NCBI RefSeq assembly: GCF_009725205.1
Contig: NZ_WNZY01000003.1
Location: 62,001 to 126,000 of the forward strand
Direction of reading: 5' to 3'
DNA length: 64,000 nucleotides
Origin: Paenibacillus timonensis
Lineage (GTDB): Bacteria; Bacillota; Bacilli; Paenibacillales; Paenibacillaceae
The position numbers and the translations under genes were made by a program. Each line of letters starts with the position of its first letter. Position 1 is the stretch's first letter. The notes under the pieces were generated by a model. The model ran no database searches and was not told the DNA's origin. It saw only the letters and a list, made by a program, of their open reading frames with translations. This document shows positions 34,716 through 43,515 of this stretch, piece by piece.

Positions 34716-35615
34716 ATGGATTTGAAAAAATGGCGGAACGAACTGGCTTCTGTACTGAACGGAATCTGTGGTGAAATCGCGGTGGGGGATGCCGTGGTCG
34801 ATTGGGTCGATATCGTGATAGAACAAACCGGCGGTTCTGGAAAATGCCCTCCCCACGCGCATACGTGGTACGAATTCAACTACGTCCTGTCCGGTCGGAT
34901 GCAAACTCGCTTCATTGATCAGGACGTGATGGTTCACGCGGGCGAATTTTTTCTGATCCCGCCGGGGATGACCCATGCTCACGACTATTCTCGCGAAGAT
35001 CCGCATGAAGGCATCTGCCTGCGATGGCGGTTTCGGCCTTCACCAGGCGAAGTAGATACCGCTGACGATAGCTTTCTTGGACGGCTTGGTCGTCTGAAGG
35101 ATTGGCCCCCCGGCGCTTACCGCGATAATGACGGCATCCGGTCGCTGTTGCTCCAGTTCTTTGCCGAAGCGGAGAGCGGGCGGTCCCCTTTTTATCTGCG
35201 GCTGCTGTTGGTGCAATTGCTGGAGGTTTTGTCCGGAGTGACCGTACGCCATGCGTCAGTGGCAACAGAGCCAGTGCAAGCCCGTGACGCGTTGCTCCGC
35301 AAAGTGGAGGTTTATTTGGAGGATTTTCGCGGGGACCGGCTGAATGTTGAAGCGTTGGCAGCCTCGCTGCATATGAGCTACGGCCATCTATCCCGCTTGT
35401 ACAAACAAAAAACCGGCCGGACTCTGATTGAGGAAATGAACCGAATCCGTCTGGCCAAAGCCTGCGAGTTGCTGTTGCAGCCTTCCTTGCTCATTAAGGA
35501 AGTCGCCGAACAAGCCGGTTTTCCTGACATCTACTACTTCAGCAAGGCGTTCAAGAAGAAATACGGCATCAGCCCGCTCACTTACCGCAAGCAACAGGCG
35601 TGCTTGGCGAAGTAG
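34716..35615 (+). CDS. AraC-family transcriptional regulator
   Basis: The 299-residue protein has an N-terminal cupin-type ligand domain (PHAHTWYEFNYVLSGRMQTRF, then GEFFLIPPGMTHAH) and a C-terminal double HTH (about 195-295: LNVEALAASLHMSYGHLSRLYKQ and IKEVAEQAGFPDIYYFSKAFKKKYG) ending in SPLTYRKQ. AAAGGAG sets the start. Divergence from the GH38 mannosidase suggests it activates sugar-degradation genes in response to a sugar. Confidence 0.92.
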   Translation: MDLKKWRNELASVLNGICGEIAVGDAVVDWVDIVIEQTGGSGKCPPHAHTWYEFNYVLSGRMQTRFIDQDVMVHAGEFFLIPPGMTHAHDYSREDPHEGICLRWRFRPSPGEVDTADDSFLGRLGRLKDWPPGAYRDNDGIRSLLLQFFAEAESGRSPFYLRLLLVQLLEVLSGVTVRHASVATEPVQARDALLRKVEVYLEDFRGDRLNVEALAASLHMSYGHLSRLYKQKTGRTLIEEMNRIRLAKACELLLQPSLLIKEVAEQAGFPDIYYFSKAFKKKYGISPLTYRKQQACLAK

Positions 35616-35728
35616 CGCTTTTTCATAAGGCATGTTCGTTAATCAGGGCCAACGGATGTCTTGTGCCACTTGTGCCGATGCCCCCTGTGGGTGTCGTATC
35701 TGTAATCACCGTTCAAGTGTTGTCCCAT

Positions 35729-35904
35729 TGTATTCGATTTTTCATATATAACTTGTCATGAACACCCAAATGTACGAGATCTATTCGAAAATTCATACAG
35801 AAACATGTCTACCGCACTCCCGCGGCCAAAATAAGCATGATAATTCATATATAATCGGCTGAATTCAGGAAAATGGACGATATCTATACAATTTATCGTA
35901 TAGA
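35729..35904. repeat. degenerate array of the 51-bp monomer family
   Basis: TGTATTCGATTTTTCATATA at 35729 is the exact reverse complement of the motif at 5.81 kb. Related motifs follow at 35781 (CTATTCGAAAATTCATACA), about 35835 and about 35883. The spacings of roughly 52, 54 and 48 bases mirror the 52/53/49 rhythm of the array at 5.66 kb. The last motif is itself a palindrome, TCTATAC-loop-GTATAGA. Confidence 0.65.
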
Positions 35905-35929
35905 TTTCTCGCCTGCTGTGTAAAAAGAC

Positions 35930-35959
35930 AAAAAAAAGACCGCTTCCTTCGAAGCGGTC
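35930..35959 (-). terminator. intrinsic terminator of the candidate sRNA
   Basis: Nine-base perfect arms with a GAAG tetraloop are followed by a T8 tract on the minus strand. No protein gene ends here. Confidence 0.85.
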
Positions 35960-36015
35960 CTTGCTCACTCACGAGCAAGAAGTTATTGGATAGGAGTGGA
36001 GAGAAACCATACTGT
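35930..36015 (-). ncRNA. candidate small regulatory RNA (about 86 nt)
   Basis: A perfect sigma-A promoter is followed within 90 bases by a perfect intrinsic terminator on the same strand, with no plausible ORF between. The transcript would contain an unstructured pyrimidine-rich 5' part with CTCTCCACTCCTATCC, a hairpin CTTGCTC/GAGCAAG, and the terminator hairpin GACCGCTTC-GAAG-GAAGCGGTC with eight T. C-rich loops of this type base-pair with ribosome binding sites in known Firmicutes sRNAs. It matches no family I can name, and transcription is inferred only. Confidence 0.6.
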
Positions 36016-36021
36016 ACTTTT

Positions 36022-36050
36022 ATTATATGTATACGTTTTCATTCTGTCAA
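36022..36050 (-). promoter_or_regulatory. consensus sigma-A promoter of the candidate sRNA
   Basis: TTGACA (36050-36045) and TATAAT (36027-36022) are both perfect and separated by exactly 17 bases. Confidence 0.85.
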
Positions 36051-36058
36051 CACTTTTT

Positions 36059-36072
36059 TTTGAGCGCTTTCA
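36059..36072 (-). promoter_or_regulatory. cre-like CcpA site upstream of the sRNA promoter
   Basis: The plus strand reads TTTGAGCGCTTTCA, matching 11 of 14 positions of the ideal cre palindrome, including the whole core and right half. It is centred about 50 bases upstream of the likely transcription start, a position from which CcpA activates in Bacillus. Confidence 0.4.
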
Positions 36073-36253
36073 TTTCGCAATCCACAAGGGGTTGCCATAT
36101 CCCATTCAACTCTTAGTTTGACATCGAAAACATCCCAGCGTCCCTCGGTTTGAAAGCGGATATAGGAGCATAGGGGCAGGAAGTTCGCGTTCGCTAAGAG
36201 TGTGTAACGGAACCCATGGCCCTTATTTGCCCATTTCCCAGTCATTTCCCGTT

Positions 36254-36338
36254 CTAACGGACTCTAGTGACCTTATTGGGCTTGAATGGTACCTAAAGAG
36301 ACGCTTTTGTCCGAAATAAGGTCTTCTGGGTCCGTTAG
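36254..36338. repeat. 85-bp imperfect palindrome
   Basis: The outer arms CTAACGGAC (36254-36262) and GTCCGTTAG (36330-36338) and inner arms GACCTTATT (36269-36277) and AATAAGGTC (36315-36323) are each perfect 9-bp complements separated by 6-base internal loops. A further pair, AGAGACGC and GCGTCTCT, overlaps at about 36297 and 36370. No gene is near enough to make this a simple terminator. Confidence 0.7.
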
Positions 36339-36403
36339 CAACAAAATTGAACCTAAAGCGGACAACTAGCGTCTCTGAGTTCCGTTAGCTGAAATCACAC
36401 ATC

Positions 36404-36489
36404 AGGCCCGGCTGAATTCAAGATTCGACGCCGAGCCCTCCCCTTCGATTCCCCTTCGTGATCAAAAGCCGAATTCAAAACAACCTCTT
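36404..36489. repeat. 86-bp direct repeat (partial element), first copy
   Basis: This segment repeats almost without change (one mismatch seen) at 36589-36674, offset 185 bases. It corresponds to the right half of the interspersed element, ending in AAAAGCCGAATTC then AAAACAACCTCTT. Confidence 0.85.
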
Positions 36490-36503
36490 CCATTTCAGGT
36501 TTT

Positions 36504-36661
36504 AAATTCGGCTTTTCAGCACCGAGAAGGTTGAATGAAGCTAGGGACTGAGCAGCGCAGCGTAGGTAAATCCTACGTGAGCAGCGGAAGGCCCGGCTGA
36601 ATTCAAGATTCGACGCCGAGCCCTCCCCTTCGATTCCCCTTCGTGATCAAAAGCCGAATTT
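36504..36661. repeat. interspersed element with terminal inverted repeats, copy 2
   Basis: This 158-bp element is bounded by perfect 13-base inverted repeats, AAATTCGGCTTTT (36504-36516) and AAAAGCCGAATTT (36649-36661). An inner palindrome CGTAGG-TAAAT-CCTACG lies near the centre and a GCCCGGCTGAATTCAAG core to its right. The size and ends look like a MITE or a folded RNA element. It lies 11 bases from the tyrA stop codon. Confidence 0.8.
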
Positions 36662-36672
36662 AAAACAACCTC

Positions 36673-37767
36673 TTAAAGGTAGACGGTGTGGCCTAGGGAT
36701 TGGAGATGCGCCTTCGCCCTCTCCATCTCCCCTTCCTGACGGAAAGATAAGCGCAGCACACCCGGAACGTCCTCGCGACTTTCGATAATCTGCATGTTGC
36801 TCAGGTTGATGTGCCGAAGGCCCAGCTCAGTCGCGATTTGCCCGATGATCCCCGGCGTGTCGGGCACGTCGATGTAGATGTCGAACAAAGAGGTGATCGC
36901 CCCTTTGCGCCGCTCCGGCAACTCGCTGCGGAACCGGTTTGCTTTTTGGAACGCGGCTTCGATCCCTTCTCCGTTCTGTTCCTCGAGCAAGGAGATGAAA
37001 CCTTCGATCTCGTGGTTCCAATCCTTCAACAAGCCAAGCAACACTTCGCGGTTGCTGAGCAGAATGTCCCGCCAAACCACCGGGTCGCTCGAAGCGATCC
37101 GTGTGATGTCGCGGAAACCGCCGGCCGCCAGCATGCGGTACAGCCCGTTGCCGTCGTTGTAATCGCGTACCTGGTTTACCAGTGCAACCGCAATGATATG
37201 CGGCAGATGACTGATCGCTCCAACGATTTCGTCATGCATGACCGGGTCGACGCGGACGATTTGCGCTTTAGTGTGTGACAGCAACTGTTCTAAGCGCTGG
37301 TAAGCCTCGTCCGGTACGTCAGGAGACGGCGTCAACACGTAATAGGCGTTCTCGAATAAGAACGATGAAGCGGCCTCAACGCCAGAACGCTCCGAGCCGG
37401 CCATCGGATGGCCGCCGATAAAATGCACGCCCGGGCGAGAAATTCTCGCCGCGCAAGCGGCGACGGCCGCCTTCGTGCTTCCGACGTCCGTCACAATGCA
37501 GCCAGGCTTCAGCGGAAGTTCAGTCAACTTCTGTAGGTAATCCTCCAGGAGCCCTACCGGCACGCACAAAAAAATAAAGTCGGCATCCGCCGCCGCCTCT
37601 TCCATGGACAGAGTCGCGGCGTCAACGACGCCGCGCTCCTCGATGCGTTTCAGGGATTCCGGACGGTGGGCATGGCCGACGACCGTGATTCCTGGCTTGC
37701 CTTTCAGGCACAACGCCAGCGAACCTCCGATCAAACCAACGCCAAAAATGGCAATTTTCGTTGTCAT
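36673..37767 (-). CDS. tyrA: prephenate dehydrogenase with ACT domain
   Basis: TyrA oxidatively decarboxylates prephenate to 4-hydroxyphenylpyruvate for tyrosine. The 364-residue protein has the NAD-binding FGVGLIGGSLAL at residues 8-19, HFIGGHPMAGSERSGVEAA and a C-terminal ACT domain (about 290-362, with DVPDTPGIIGQIATELG) that normally senses tyrosine. It is the last gene of the aro-trp-hisC-tyrA series; B. subtilis has aroE next, which is not in this place. The final two bases of its stop codon fall inside the 86-bp repeat. Confidence 0.95.
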   Translation of the reverse strand: MTTKIAIFGVGLIGGSLALCLKGKPGITVVGHAHRPESLKRIEERGVVDAATLSMEEAAADADFIFLCVPVGLLEDYLQKLTELPLKPGCIVTDVGSTKAAVAACAARISRPGVHFIGGHPMAGSERSGVEAASSFLFENAYYVLTPSPDVPDEAYQRLEQLLSHTKAQIVRVDPVMHDEIVGAISHLPHIIAVALVNQVRDYNDGNGLYRMLAAGGFRDITRIASSDPVVWRDILLSNREVLLGLLKDWNHEIEGFISLLEEQNGEGIEAAFQKANRFRSELPERRKGAITSLFDIYIDVPDTPGIIGQIATELGLRHINLSNMQIIESREDVPGVLRLSFRQEGEMERAKAHLQSLGHTVYL

Positions 37768-37803
37768 CGTTTCTCACTCATTTTCTGCGAATAAATTAGG
37801 AGA

Positions 37804-38901
37804 TTAAACCCGGGTTGCCGATTTACCAAGCACCTGCTCCAAGGCGGTCACGAATTTGGCGTTTTGTTCCGCTGATCCTACGGTGACCCGCACGAAATTC
37901 GGATACTTCGAAAAGCCCGCCCGCACGATAATGCCTAACTGCAGCAGCGACCCAAACATTTCACCGGCCGGACGCTGAACATCAACCATAATGAAATTGC
38001 CGTGTGCCGGAAAATACGTAAGACCCAGCCGTTCGAACTCACCATACAGATAAGCAATACCTTCACGGTTCTTGGTGCGGCAATCGCCCACGAATTCTTG
38101 ATCAGCCAAGGCCGCTTTGGCCGCCGCTTGACCGATCCGAGATGTATTAAACGGCTCGCGAACCTGGTTAATCAGTTTGATAACACTCGGTTGACCCACG
38201 CCGTAACCGATGCGCAGCGAGGCGAGACCGTAGATCTTGGAGAACGTACGAAGCACAACCAGATTTGGATATTGGTTCAGCAAGGCAATCCCGTTCGTGT
38301 AAGCCGAATCGGTAACATACTCGGCGTACGCTTCATCCAATACGACCAGCACATGTCCCGGAACCCGATCAAGAAAAGATACGAGTTCGGAATGAGGCAC
38401 GATCGTCCCGGTTGGATTGTTTGGATTGCAGATCCAGACCGCCTTCGTTTTATTCCCAATGCGGGTGAGCATTCCCTCCAAATCGTGGGTACCATCCTTC
38501 AGCGGCACTTCGATGCTGACGGCCCCTTCGATATCGGCATTGCTCTTATACACGCTGAACGTTTGATCCGCCATCACCGTCTCGTCGCCAGGCAGGAAAA
38601 ACGCGCGAGCGATCAAGGCGATAATTTCATCCGAACCGCAGCCGAAAATAATTTGTTCCTTCCCAACGCCAAGCTGGCTGGCTAAAGCTTCGGTCAACTC
38701 TGCAGCGCTGCCATCGGGGTACAAGCTTAAGTTAGCCAGTTCCTGCTCGATAGCGGCACGGACACGTGGCGAACTGCCATATGGATTTTCATTGGAAGCC
38801 AGCTTGATGACTTCCTTGAGCCCGAGCTCCTTCTTTACTTCTTCAATCGGTTTACCGGGTTGATACACCGGCAAATTGACGATCTGGGGTTTCGGCAACA
38901 T
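37804..38901 (-). CDS. hisC: histidinol-phosphate / aromatic aminotransferase
   Basis: HisC is a PLP-dependent aminotransferase that acts on histidinol phosphate and, in Bacillus, on aromatic oxo acids, which explains its place between trpA and tyrA. The 365-residue class I protein has the N-terminal KLASNENPYGSSP, the substrate segment CNPNNPTGTIV and the PLP-binding Lys in RTFSKIYGLASLRIGYG. GGGAGG precedes the ATG. Confidence 0.95.
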   Translation of the reverse strand: MLPKPQIVNLPVYQPGKPIEEVKKELGLKEVIKLASNENPYGSSPRVRAAIEQELANLSLYPDGSAAELTEALASQLGVGKEQIIFGCGSDEIIALIARAFFLPGDETVMADQTFSVYKSNADIEGAVSIEVPLKDGTHDLEGMLTRIGNKTKAVWICNPNNPTGTIVPHSELVSFLDRVPGHVLVVLDEAYAEYVTDSAYTNGIALLNQYPNLVVLRTFSKIYGLASLRIGYGVGQPSVIKLINQVREPFNTSRIGQAAAKAALADQEFVGDCRTKNREGIAYLYGEFERLGLTYFPAHGNFIMVDVQRPAGEMFGSLLQLGIIVRAGFSKYPNFVRVTVGSAEQNAKFVTALEQVLGKSATRV

Positions 38902-38949
38902 GGATAGGTTCCTCCCTCAAATGACTTGTTGTGCTATTCTCTAAAAAAT

Positions 38950-39771
38950 CTATAATCTCAATTTTGCCACAAAGTCGCGAATTTGCAACAACCCTTGGTC
39001 CCGGGTGGACGCCTGCGCCAACAACGGCAAGCTTTCTTCGATCTTTCGCACGATCGCGCTGCCGACCACCGCGCCGTCACAGATGGCCGCAAAACGCTCA
39101 ACCTGTTCCCGGCTGGATATCCCGAAGCCAACGGCGACAGGCAAATCCGTTTGAGCTTTAACGGATGCAATAAATTCGTCAACGCTGGCGTTAAACGTAG
39201 CCCGCTCACCGGTCACGCCCAGAGAGGAAACGCAGTAAACAAATCCGCGGGCACGTTCCAGAATCTGCGCGATCCGGCCACTGGACGTTGGAGCTACGAG
39301 CGGAATCAGCCTAACGCCCGCTGCATCCGCTAACCCCAGAACCTCCTCCGCCTCTTCATAGGGAAGGTCTGGTATGATTAAACCGCTGATCCCCGCTTCC
39401 TTCACGGCAGCAAAGAAACGATCCGATCCCATTTGCAACACGGGATTGTAATAAGTAAACAAGACGAATGGAAGACGGATTCCCCGTTCTCGGGCTTTGG
39501 CGGCTGTCTCGATGCAGGAAGCGACCGTGATCCCATGGACCAGAGCACGCTCTGACGCCCGTTGAATGACCGGACCGTCCGCCAAGGGGTCGGAGTATGG
39601 CACACCTAACTCCACCACATCGGCACCGGCCTCCTCCAACACCGCTAAAATATCGAGGGTCGTTTCCGGGTCTGGGTCTCCGACAGTCACAAACGGAATC
39701 AGCGCGGTTTTCCCCGCCGTCTTCAGCTTCGCAAATGTGTCGTCGAGCAAGTGGTCCGTAGGTTGACTCAT
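38950..39771 (-). CDS. trpA: tryptophan synthase alpha subunit
   Basis: TrpA cleaves indole-3-glycerol phosphate and passes indole to TrpB. The 273-residue TIM barrel shows the catalytic Glu and Asp regions [17 protein letters not shown] and the phosphate loop [10 protein letters not shown]. Its start overlaps the trpB stop (ATGA), coupling equal synthesis of the two subunits. Confidence 0.97.
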   Translation of the reverse strand: MSQPTDHLLDDTFAKLKTAGKTALIPFVTVGDPDPETTLDILAVLEEAGADVVELGVPYSDPLADGPVIQRASERALVHGITVASCIETAAKARERGIRLPFVLFTYYNPVLQMGSDRFFAAVKEAGISGLIIPDLPYEEAEEVLGLADAAGVRLIPLVAPTSSGRIAQILERARGFVYCVSSLGVTGERATFNASVDEFIASVKAQTDLPVAVGFGISSREQVERFAAICDGAVVGSAIVRKIEESLPLLAQASTRDQGLLQIRDFVAKLRL

Positions 39772-40970
39772 ATCGTTCCCCCGCCTTCCGTATACGCCAT
39801 AATGGACTCCACATCTTTATCTCCGCGGCCGGACAAGCAGATGACAACGATCTCGTCACGACTCATAGCCGGGGCCATCTTCACGACTTGCGCCACCGCG
39901 TGCGCCGATTCCAGGGCCGGGATGATCCCTTCGGTCCGGCTCAGCAGTTGGAGCGCATCCAGCGCTTCGCGGTCGGTTATCGGGTAATACTTCGCGCGTT
40001 CGATATCCTTCAGATAGGAATGCTCCGGACCAATCCCCGGGTAATCCAGACCGGCGGAAATCGAATGAGCCGGCAGCACCTGACCAAATGCGTCCTGCAG
40101 CAAATAACTCATCGAGCCTTGGAAGACGCCTTTCGTCCCTTTGGTCATCGTAGCAGCGTGGAATTCAGTATCGACACCTTTGCCGGCGGCTTCCACACCT
40201 ACGAGACGAACCTCCTGATCCTCGACAAACGGATAAAACATCCCGATCGCATTGCTCCCGCCGCCAACCGCAGCGACGAGCATCTCCGGCAACCGACCTT
40301 CCGCCCGTAAAATTTGCTCCCGTGTTTCATCGCCGATAATGCGTTGGAAATTCCGCACCATCATCGGATACGGATGCGGCCCGGTGGCCGACCCCAGAAT
40401 ATAAAACGTGTCATGCACGTTGCTGACCCAATAGCGCAGCGCCTCGTTGCAGGCATCCTTCAAAGTCCGAGTACCCGACATCACCGGAACGACCTCTGCA
40501 CCAAGGAGTTTCATCCGAAACACGTTCAACTGCTGCCGCTTCGTATCCTCCTCGCCCATGAACACTTTGCATTCTAGACCTAGCAAAGCGGCTACAGTAG
40601 CGGTTGCCACCCCGTGTTGGCCCGCGCCGGTTTCGGCGATGACTTTCTGCTTCCCCATTCGCTTAGCCAGGATCCCCTGCCCGATCGCATTGTTGATCTT
40701 GTGAGCGCCGGTATGGTTCAAATCCTCGCGTTTCAGGTAAATTTTGGCCCCGCCCAAGTGCTGCGTTAGGCGTTCTGCATAATACAACGGGGTCTCCCGC
40801 CCGGAATACTGCTTCAGCAAATAAGCAATCTCCGCTTGAAACTCGGGATCATCTTTATATTTCAAATAGGATTCTTCCAATTCGATTAATGCGTTCATCA
40901 GCGTTTCCGGCACGTAACGGCCTCCAAAAGGGCCAAAACGTCCATGCTCATCCGGTACCTGCTTCATCAT
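39768..40970 (-). CDS. trpB: tryptophan synthase beta subunit
   Basis: TrpB makes tryptophan from indole and serine with PLP. The 400-residue protein has the PLP Lys in [27 protein letters not shown] and the phosphate-binding GGGSNAIG. The start overlaps the trpF stop by 4 bases. It is of the standard TrpB1 type. Confidence 0.97.
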   Translation of the reverse strand: MMKQVPDEHGRFGPFGGRYVPETLMNALIELEESYLKYKDDPEFQAEIAYLLKQYSGRETPLYYAERLTQHLGGAKIYLKREDLNHTGAHKINNAIGQGILAKRMGKQKVIAETGAGQHGVATATVAALLGLECKVFMGEEDTKRQQLNVFRMKLLGAEVVPVMSGTRTLKDACNEALRYWVSNVHDTFYILGSATGPHPYPMMVRNFQRIIGDETREQILRAEGRLPEMLVAAVGGGSNAIGMFYPFVEDQEVRLVGVEAAGKGVDTEFHAATMTKGTKGVFQGSMSYLLQDAFGQVLPAHSISAGLDYPGIGPEHSYLKDIERAKYYPITDREALDALQLLSRTEGIIPALESAHAVAQVVKMAPAMSRDEIVVICLSGRGDKDVESIMAYTEGGGTI

Positions 40971-41632
40971 CCCTTCACCCTCTCTACGAATGCTGTCATT
41001 TTCGCGATATCCTTCACGCCGTCCGTTTCAACCCCGCTTGAGACGTCAACACCGTCCGGCTGCAAGGTCTCGATCAACACCCTAACATTATCGGGATGTA
41101 GTCCGCCGGCCGCCAAGAACGGAATTCCGTGCTCCTTGGCCCATTGTCTATAGGGTTCAGCAGCAGCCCAATCAAACGTGATGCCGGAGCCTCCGCCGTA
41201 ATTCGGGTCGTACGTATCGAGCAGCAGCCCGTCCAGCACGCCGTCATATTCCGCCAAGGTTGCACCGGCATGGACCGTTCCGTCCGTTTTCACCGAAAAA
41301 GCTTTGAAAATCTTGACGCCATACGCATCTTTGACCTTCCGGCAAAACTCCGGGCTTTCCGTCCCGTGGAGCTGCAGGATGTCCAGCGGCGCCTGCCGCA
41401 AAACCTCGTCCAGCTCCTCCAAGGTCGGATTGACGAAAACCCCAACGCTCTGGGGAACCGCCTCCACGCTCCACTCTCGAAGCACGGGAAGCAGCTCCGC
41501 CGCACGGCTTCCGCTGATTTGACGCTTGCTTCTGGCAAACACGAATCCGACATAATCTACGGGTAAGTTCACCATAGATTTTAGCACTTCAACGCTTTGA
41601 AGTCCACAAATTTTTACGGCGGCTTCCCCCAT
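40967..41632 (-). CDS. trpF: phosphoribosylanthranilate isomerase
   Basis: TrpF performs the Amadori rearrangement of phosphoribosylanthranilate. The 221-residue TIM barrel begins [10 protein letters not shown] with the catalytic Cys, has [19 protein letters not shown] and the catalytic Asp in [19 protein letters not shown]. The ATG at 41632 lies one base beyond the trpC stop and uses an AAAGGGA site inside trpC; an in-frame extension of 7 codons is less likely. Confidence 0.95.
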   Translation of the reverse strand: MGEAAVKICGLQSVEVLKSMVNLPVDYVGFVFARSKRQISGSRAAELLPVLREWSVEAVPQSVGVFVNPTLEELDEVLRQAPLDILQLHGTESPEFCRKVKDAYGVKIFKAFSVKTDGTVHAGATLAEYDGVLDGLLLDTYDPNYGGGSGITFDWAAAEPYRQWAKEHGIPFLAAGGLHPDNVRVLIETLQPDGVDVSSGVETDGVKDIAKMTAFVERVKG

Positions 41633-41633
41633 G

Positions 41634-42464
41634 TTACGTCGTCCCTTTCGCATTGTTGTTCGGTTCTGCAGCTTGAAGTATCGGTCCCATCAAATCATGT
41701 ACTACGTCCCCAACGTTAGCCCTCCGCATAAAAGTTTCCCCGATCAGCACACCTTTTGCGCCGTTTCGCTGCAAGAATTCCACATCTTCCCGCGTCTGAA
41801 TCCCGCTCTCACTGATCAGTGTCGCATGCGGCGGCACCAGTGCGGCCAGCGCGGCCGTTGTCTCCAGGGACACCTCAAAGGTCCGCAGATTCCGGTTGTT
41901 AATACCAATCAGCTTCGCTGCAGGCAGTGCCAGGACCCGATCCAGCTCCTCGCGGTCGTGGACCTCAATCAATGCGTCGAGCCCCAGTACCGTGGCGAGA
42001 GCCAAGTAGTCACGCAACTGGACATCGCTCAGAATCGCTGCGATCAGTAGCACCGCGTCGGCACCTAGCAGCCGAGCTTCATAGATCTGTCGCTCGTCGA
42101 TCACGAAATCCTTGCGCAGCAGCGGCACGTTTACCGCCTCGCGAATCGCACTCAAGTAAGCCCCGCTGCCCTGAAAATACGTTTCATCCGTCAGTACGGA
42201 GATACAGTCGGTTCCTGCCGCTTCATACGCCGCTGCCAGTTGAACCGGATGGAAGTCCGGACGGATCAATCCTTTGGAAGGAGACGCCTTTTTCACTTCG
42301 GCGATTAATCCCATGTCCCGTTTCCGGCCCGCCGTAAGGGCGGAGTGGAAGCCGCGTGTCGGCACCATCGCCGCGATGTGGCGTTCCGCTTCTGCGATGG
42401 AGAAGGTTTCTGCCAAACGCGCAACCTCCGTTTTTTTCGTCTCCACAATCCGATCAAGATACAT
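41634..42464 (-). CDS. trpC: indole-3-glycerol phosphate synthase
   Basis: TrpC closes the indole ring. The 276-residue TIM barrel shows LIAEVKKASPSKGLIRPDF with the catalytic Lys, LLRKDFVIDERQI, and INNRNLRTFEVSLE. It starts within the last 11 bases of trpD and is separated from trpF by a single base. Confidence 0.97.
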   Translation of the reverse strand: MYLDRIVETKKTEVARLAETFSIAEAERHIAAMVPTRGFHSALTAGRKRDMGLIAEVKKASPSKGLIRPDFHPVQLAAAYEAAGTDCISVLTDETYFQGSGAYLSAIREAVNVPLLRKDFVIDERQIYEARLLGADAVLLIAAILSDVQLRDYLALATVLGLDALIEVHDREELDRVLALPAAKLIGINNRNLRTFEVSLETTAALAALVPPHATLISESGIQTREDVEFLQRNGAKGVLIGETFMRRANVGDVVHDLMGPILQAAEPNNNAKGTT

Positions 42465-43497
42465 AACTTAATTCCTCCGTTGTCTGAATAAGCTGCTCTA
42501 GCTTGTTAAGGGCTTTCCCCGAATCAATCGCTTCCGCAGCGATGGCAACCCCTTCACGAATGTTGTCCGCCAGACCGGCCACATACACGCAAGCGCCTGC
42601 GTTGGCCAAGACTACGTCCCGGTGGGCTCCCGGTGCCCCTTGCAGTACACGACGAACGATCTCCGCGTTCGTCTGCGGATCGCCGCCGATCATCGCCTCC
42701 AGAGGATACGTGCGAAGCCCTAGATCTTCCGGTTGAAGATCATAGGTTCTAATCTCGCCGTTTTTCAGTTCAGATACCCGTGTTGGGGACGAAATGCTAA
42801 TCTCATCCAACCCTTCTCGACTGCTGACGACTAGCGCACGTTTGGACCCCAACTCACGCAGCACTTCGGCGATCGTTGATGTTTTACCTCCATCGTAGAT
42901 ACCCAGTACCTGGCGATCCGCCCCTGCCGGATTCGTCAACGGGCCCAGCATGTTGAAGACCGTACGGATGCCCAGCTCCTTGCGAGGTCCAGCCGCATGT
43001 TTCATCGATGGATGATACAGCTGTGAGAACATGAAACAAATACCGATATCGTCAAGGCAGCGTTTTGCCTGTCCGGCGTCCAGTTGAATATTGACGCCTA
43101 ATGCCTCAAGCACATCGGCGCTGCCTGAACGGCCGGATGCCGATCGGTTGCCGTGTTTCGCCACGCGGACCGATACCGATGCCGCAACGATGGCTGCCGT
43201 CGTCGACACATTGATTTTATGGATGCCGGAACCGCCCGTGCCACACGTGTCTAGTAACTTCTGTGTTTCCGTATCAATCCGGCTGGAGGCACCACGCATC
43301 GCTTCCGCGAAACCGGTGATCTCCTCAACCGTTTCCCCTTTGATTCGCAGTGCCGTCAACAGGCTGCCGATTTGGGCCGGCGTTGATTCGCCGTTCATGA
43401 TGGCCTGCATCATGCCGCGCGCATCTTCCCGCGCCAAATGTTGTCCTTCGATTAAGCGGCTGATGCCCGCTTGAACGGTTTGCTGTCCTGTCGTCAT
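42454..43497 (-). CDS. trpD: anthranilate phosphoribosyltransferase
   Basis: TrpD transfers phosphoribose from PRPP to anthranilate. The 347-residue protein has the PRPP-binding DTCGTGGSGIHKINVST and KHGNRSASGRSGSADVLEALG. It is not fused to a glutamine amidotransferase. It follows trpE after an 18-base gap. Confidence 0.97.
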   Translation of the reverse strand: MTTGQQTVQAGISRLIEGQHLAREDARGMMQAIMNGESTPAQIGSLLTALRIKGETVEEITGFAEAMRGASSRIDTETQKLLDTCGTGGSGIHKINVSTTAAIVAASVSVRVAKHGNRSASGRSGSADVLEALGVNIQLDAGQAKRCLDDIGICFMFSQLYHPSMKHAAGPRKELGIRTVFNMLGPLTNPAGADRQVLGIYDGGKTSTIAEVLRELGSKRALVVSSREGLDEISISSPTRVSELKNGEIRTYDLQPEDLGLRTYPLEAMIGGDPQTNAEIVRRVLQGAPGAHRDVVLANAGACVYVAGLADNIREGVAIAAEAIDSGKALNKLEQLIQTTEELSYVS

Positions 43498-43515
43498 ATC
43501 GATTCGCTCCTCTCT

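Larger units (their letters stand above)
35616..36672. other. 1.06-kb non-coding island between the AraC gene and tyrA
   Basis: No convincing coding sequence lies here. In order it holds a degenerate array of the 51-bp monomer family (35729-35904), a candidate small RNA with its promoter and terminator (35930-36050), a cre-like site (36059-36072), a long imperfect palindrome (36254-36338), and one and a half copies of the interspersed element that ends on the tyrA stop codon (36404-36674). Each part is listed separately. Confidence 0.75.

Noticed and set aside
36039-36245. 68-codon minus-strand ORF upstream of the candidate sRNA
   Set aside because: It overlaps the sRNA promoter and cre-like site and has no convincing ribosome site.
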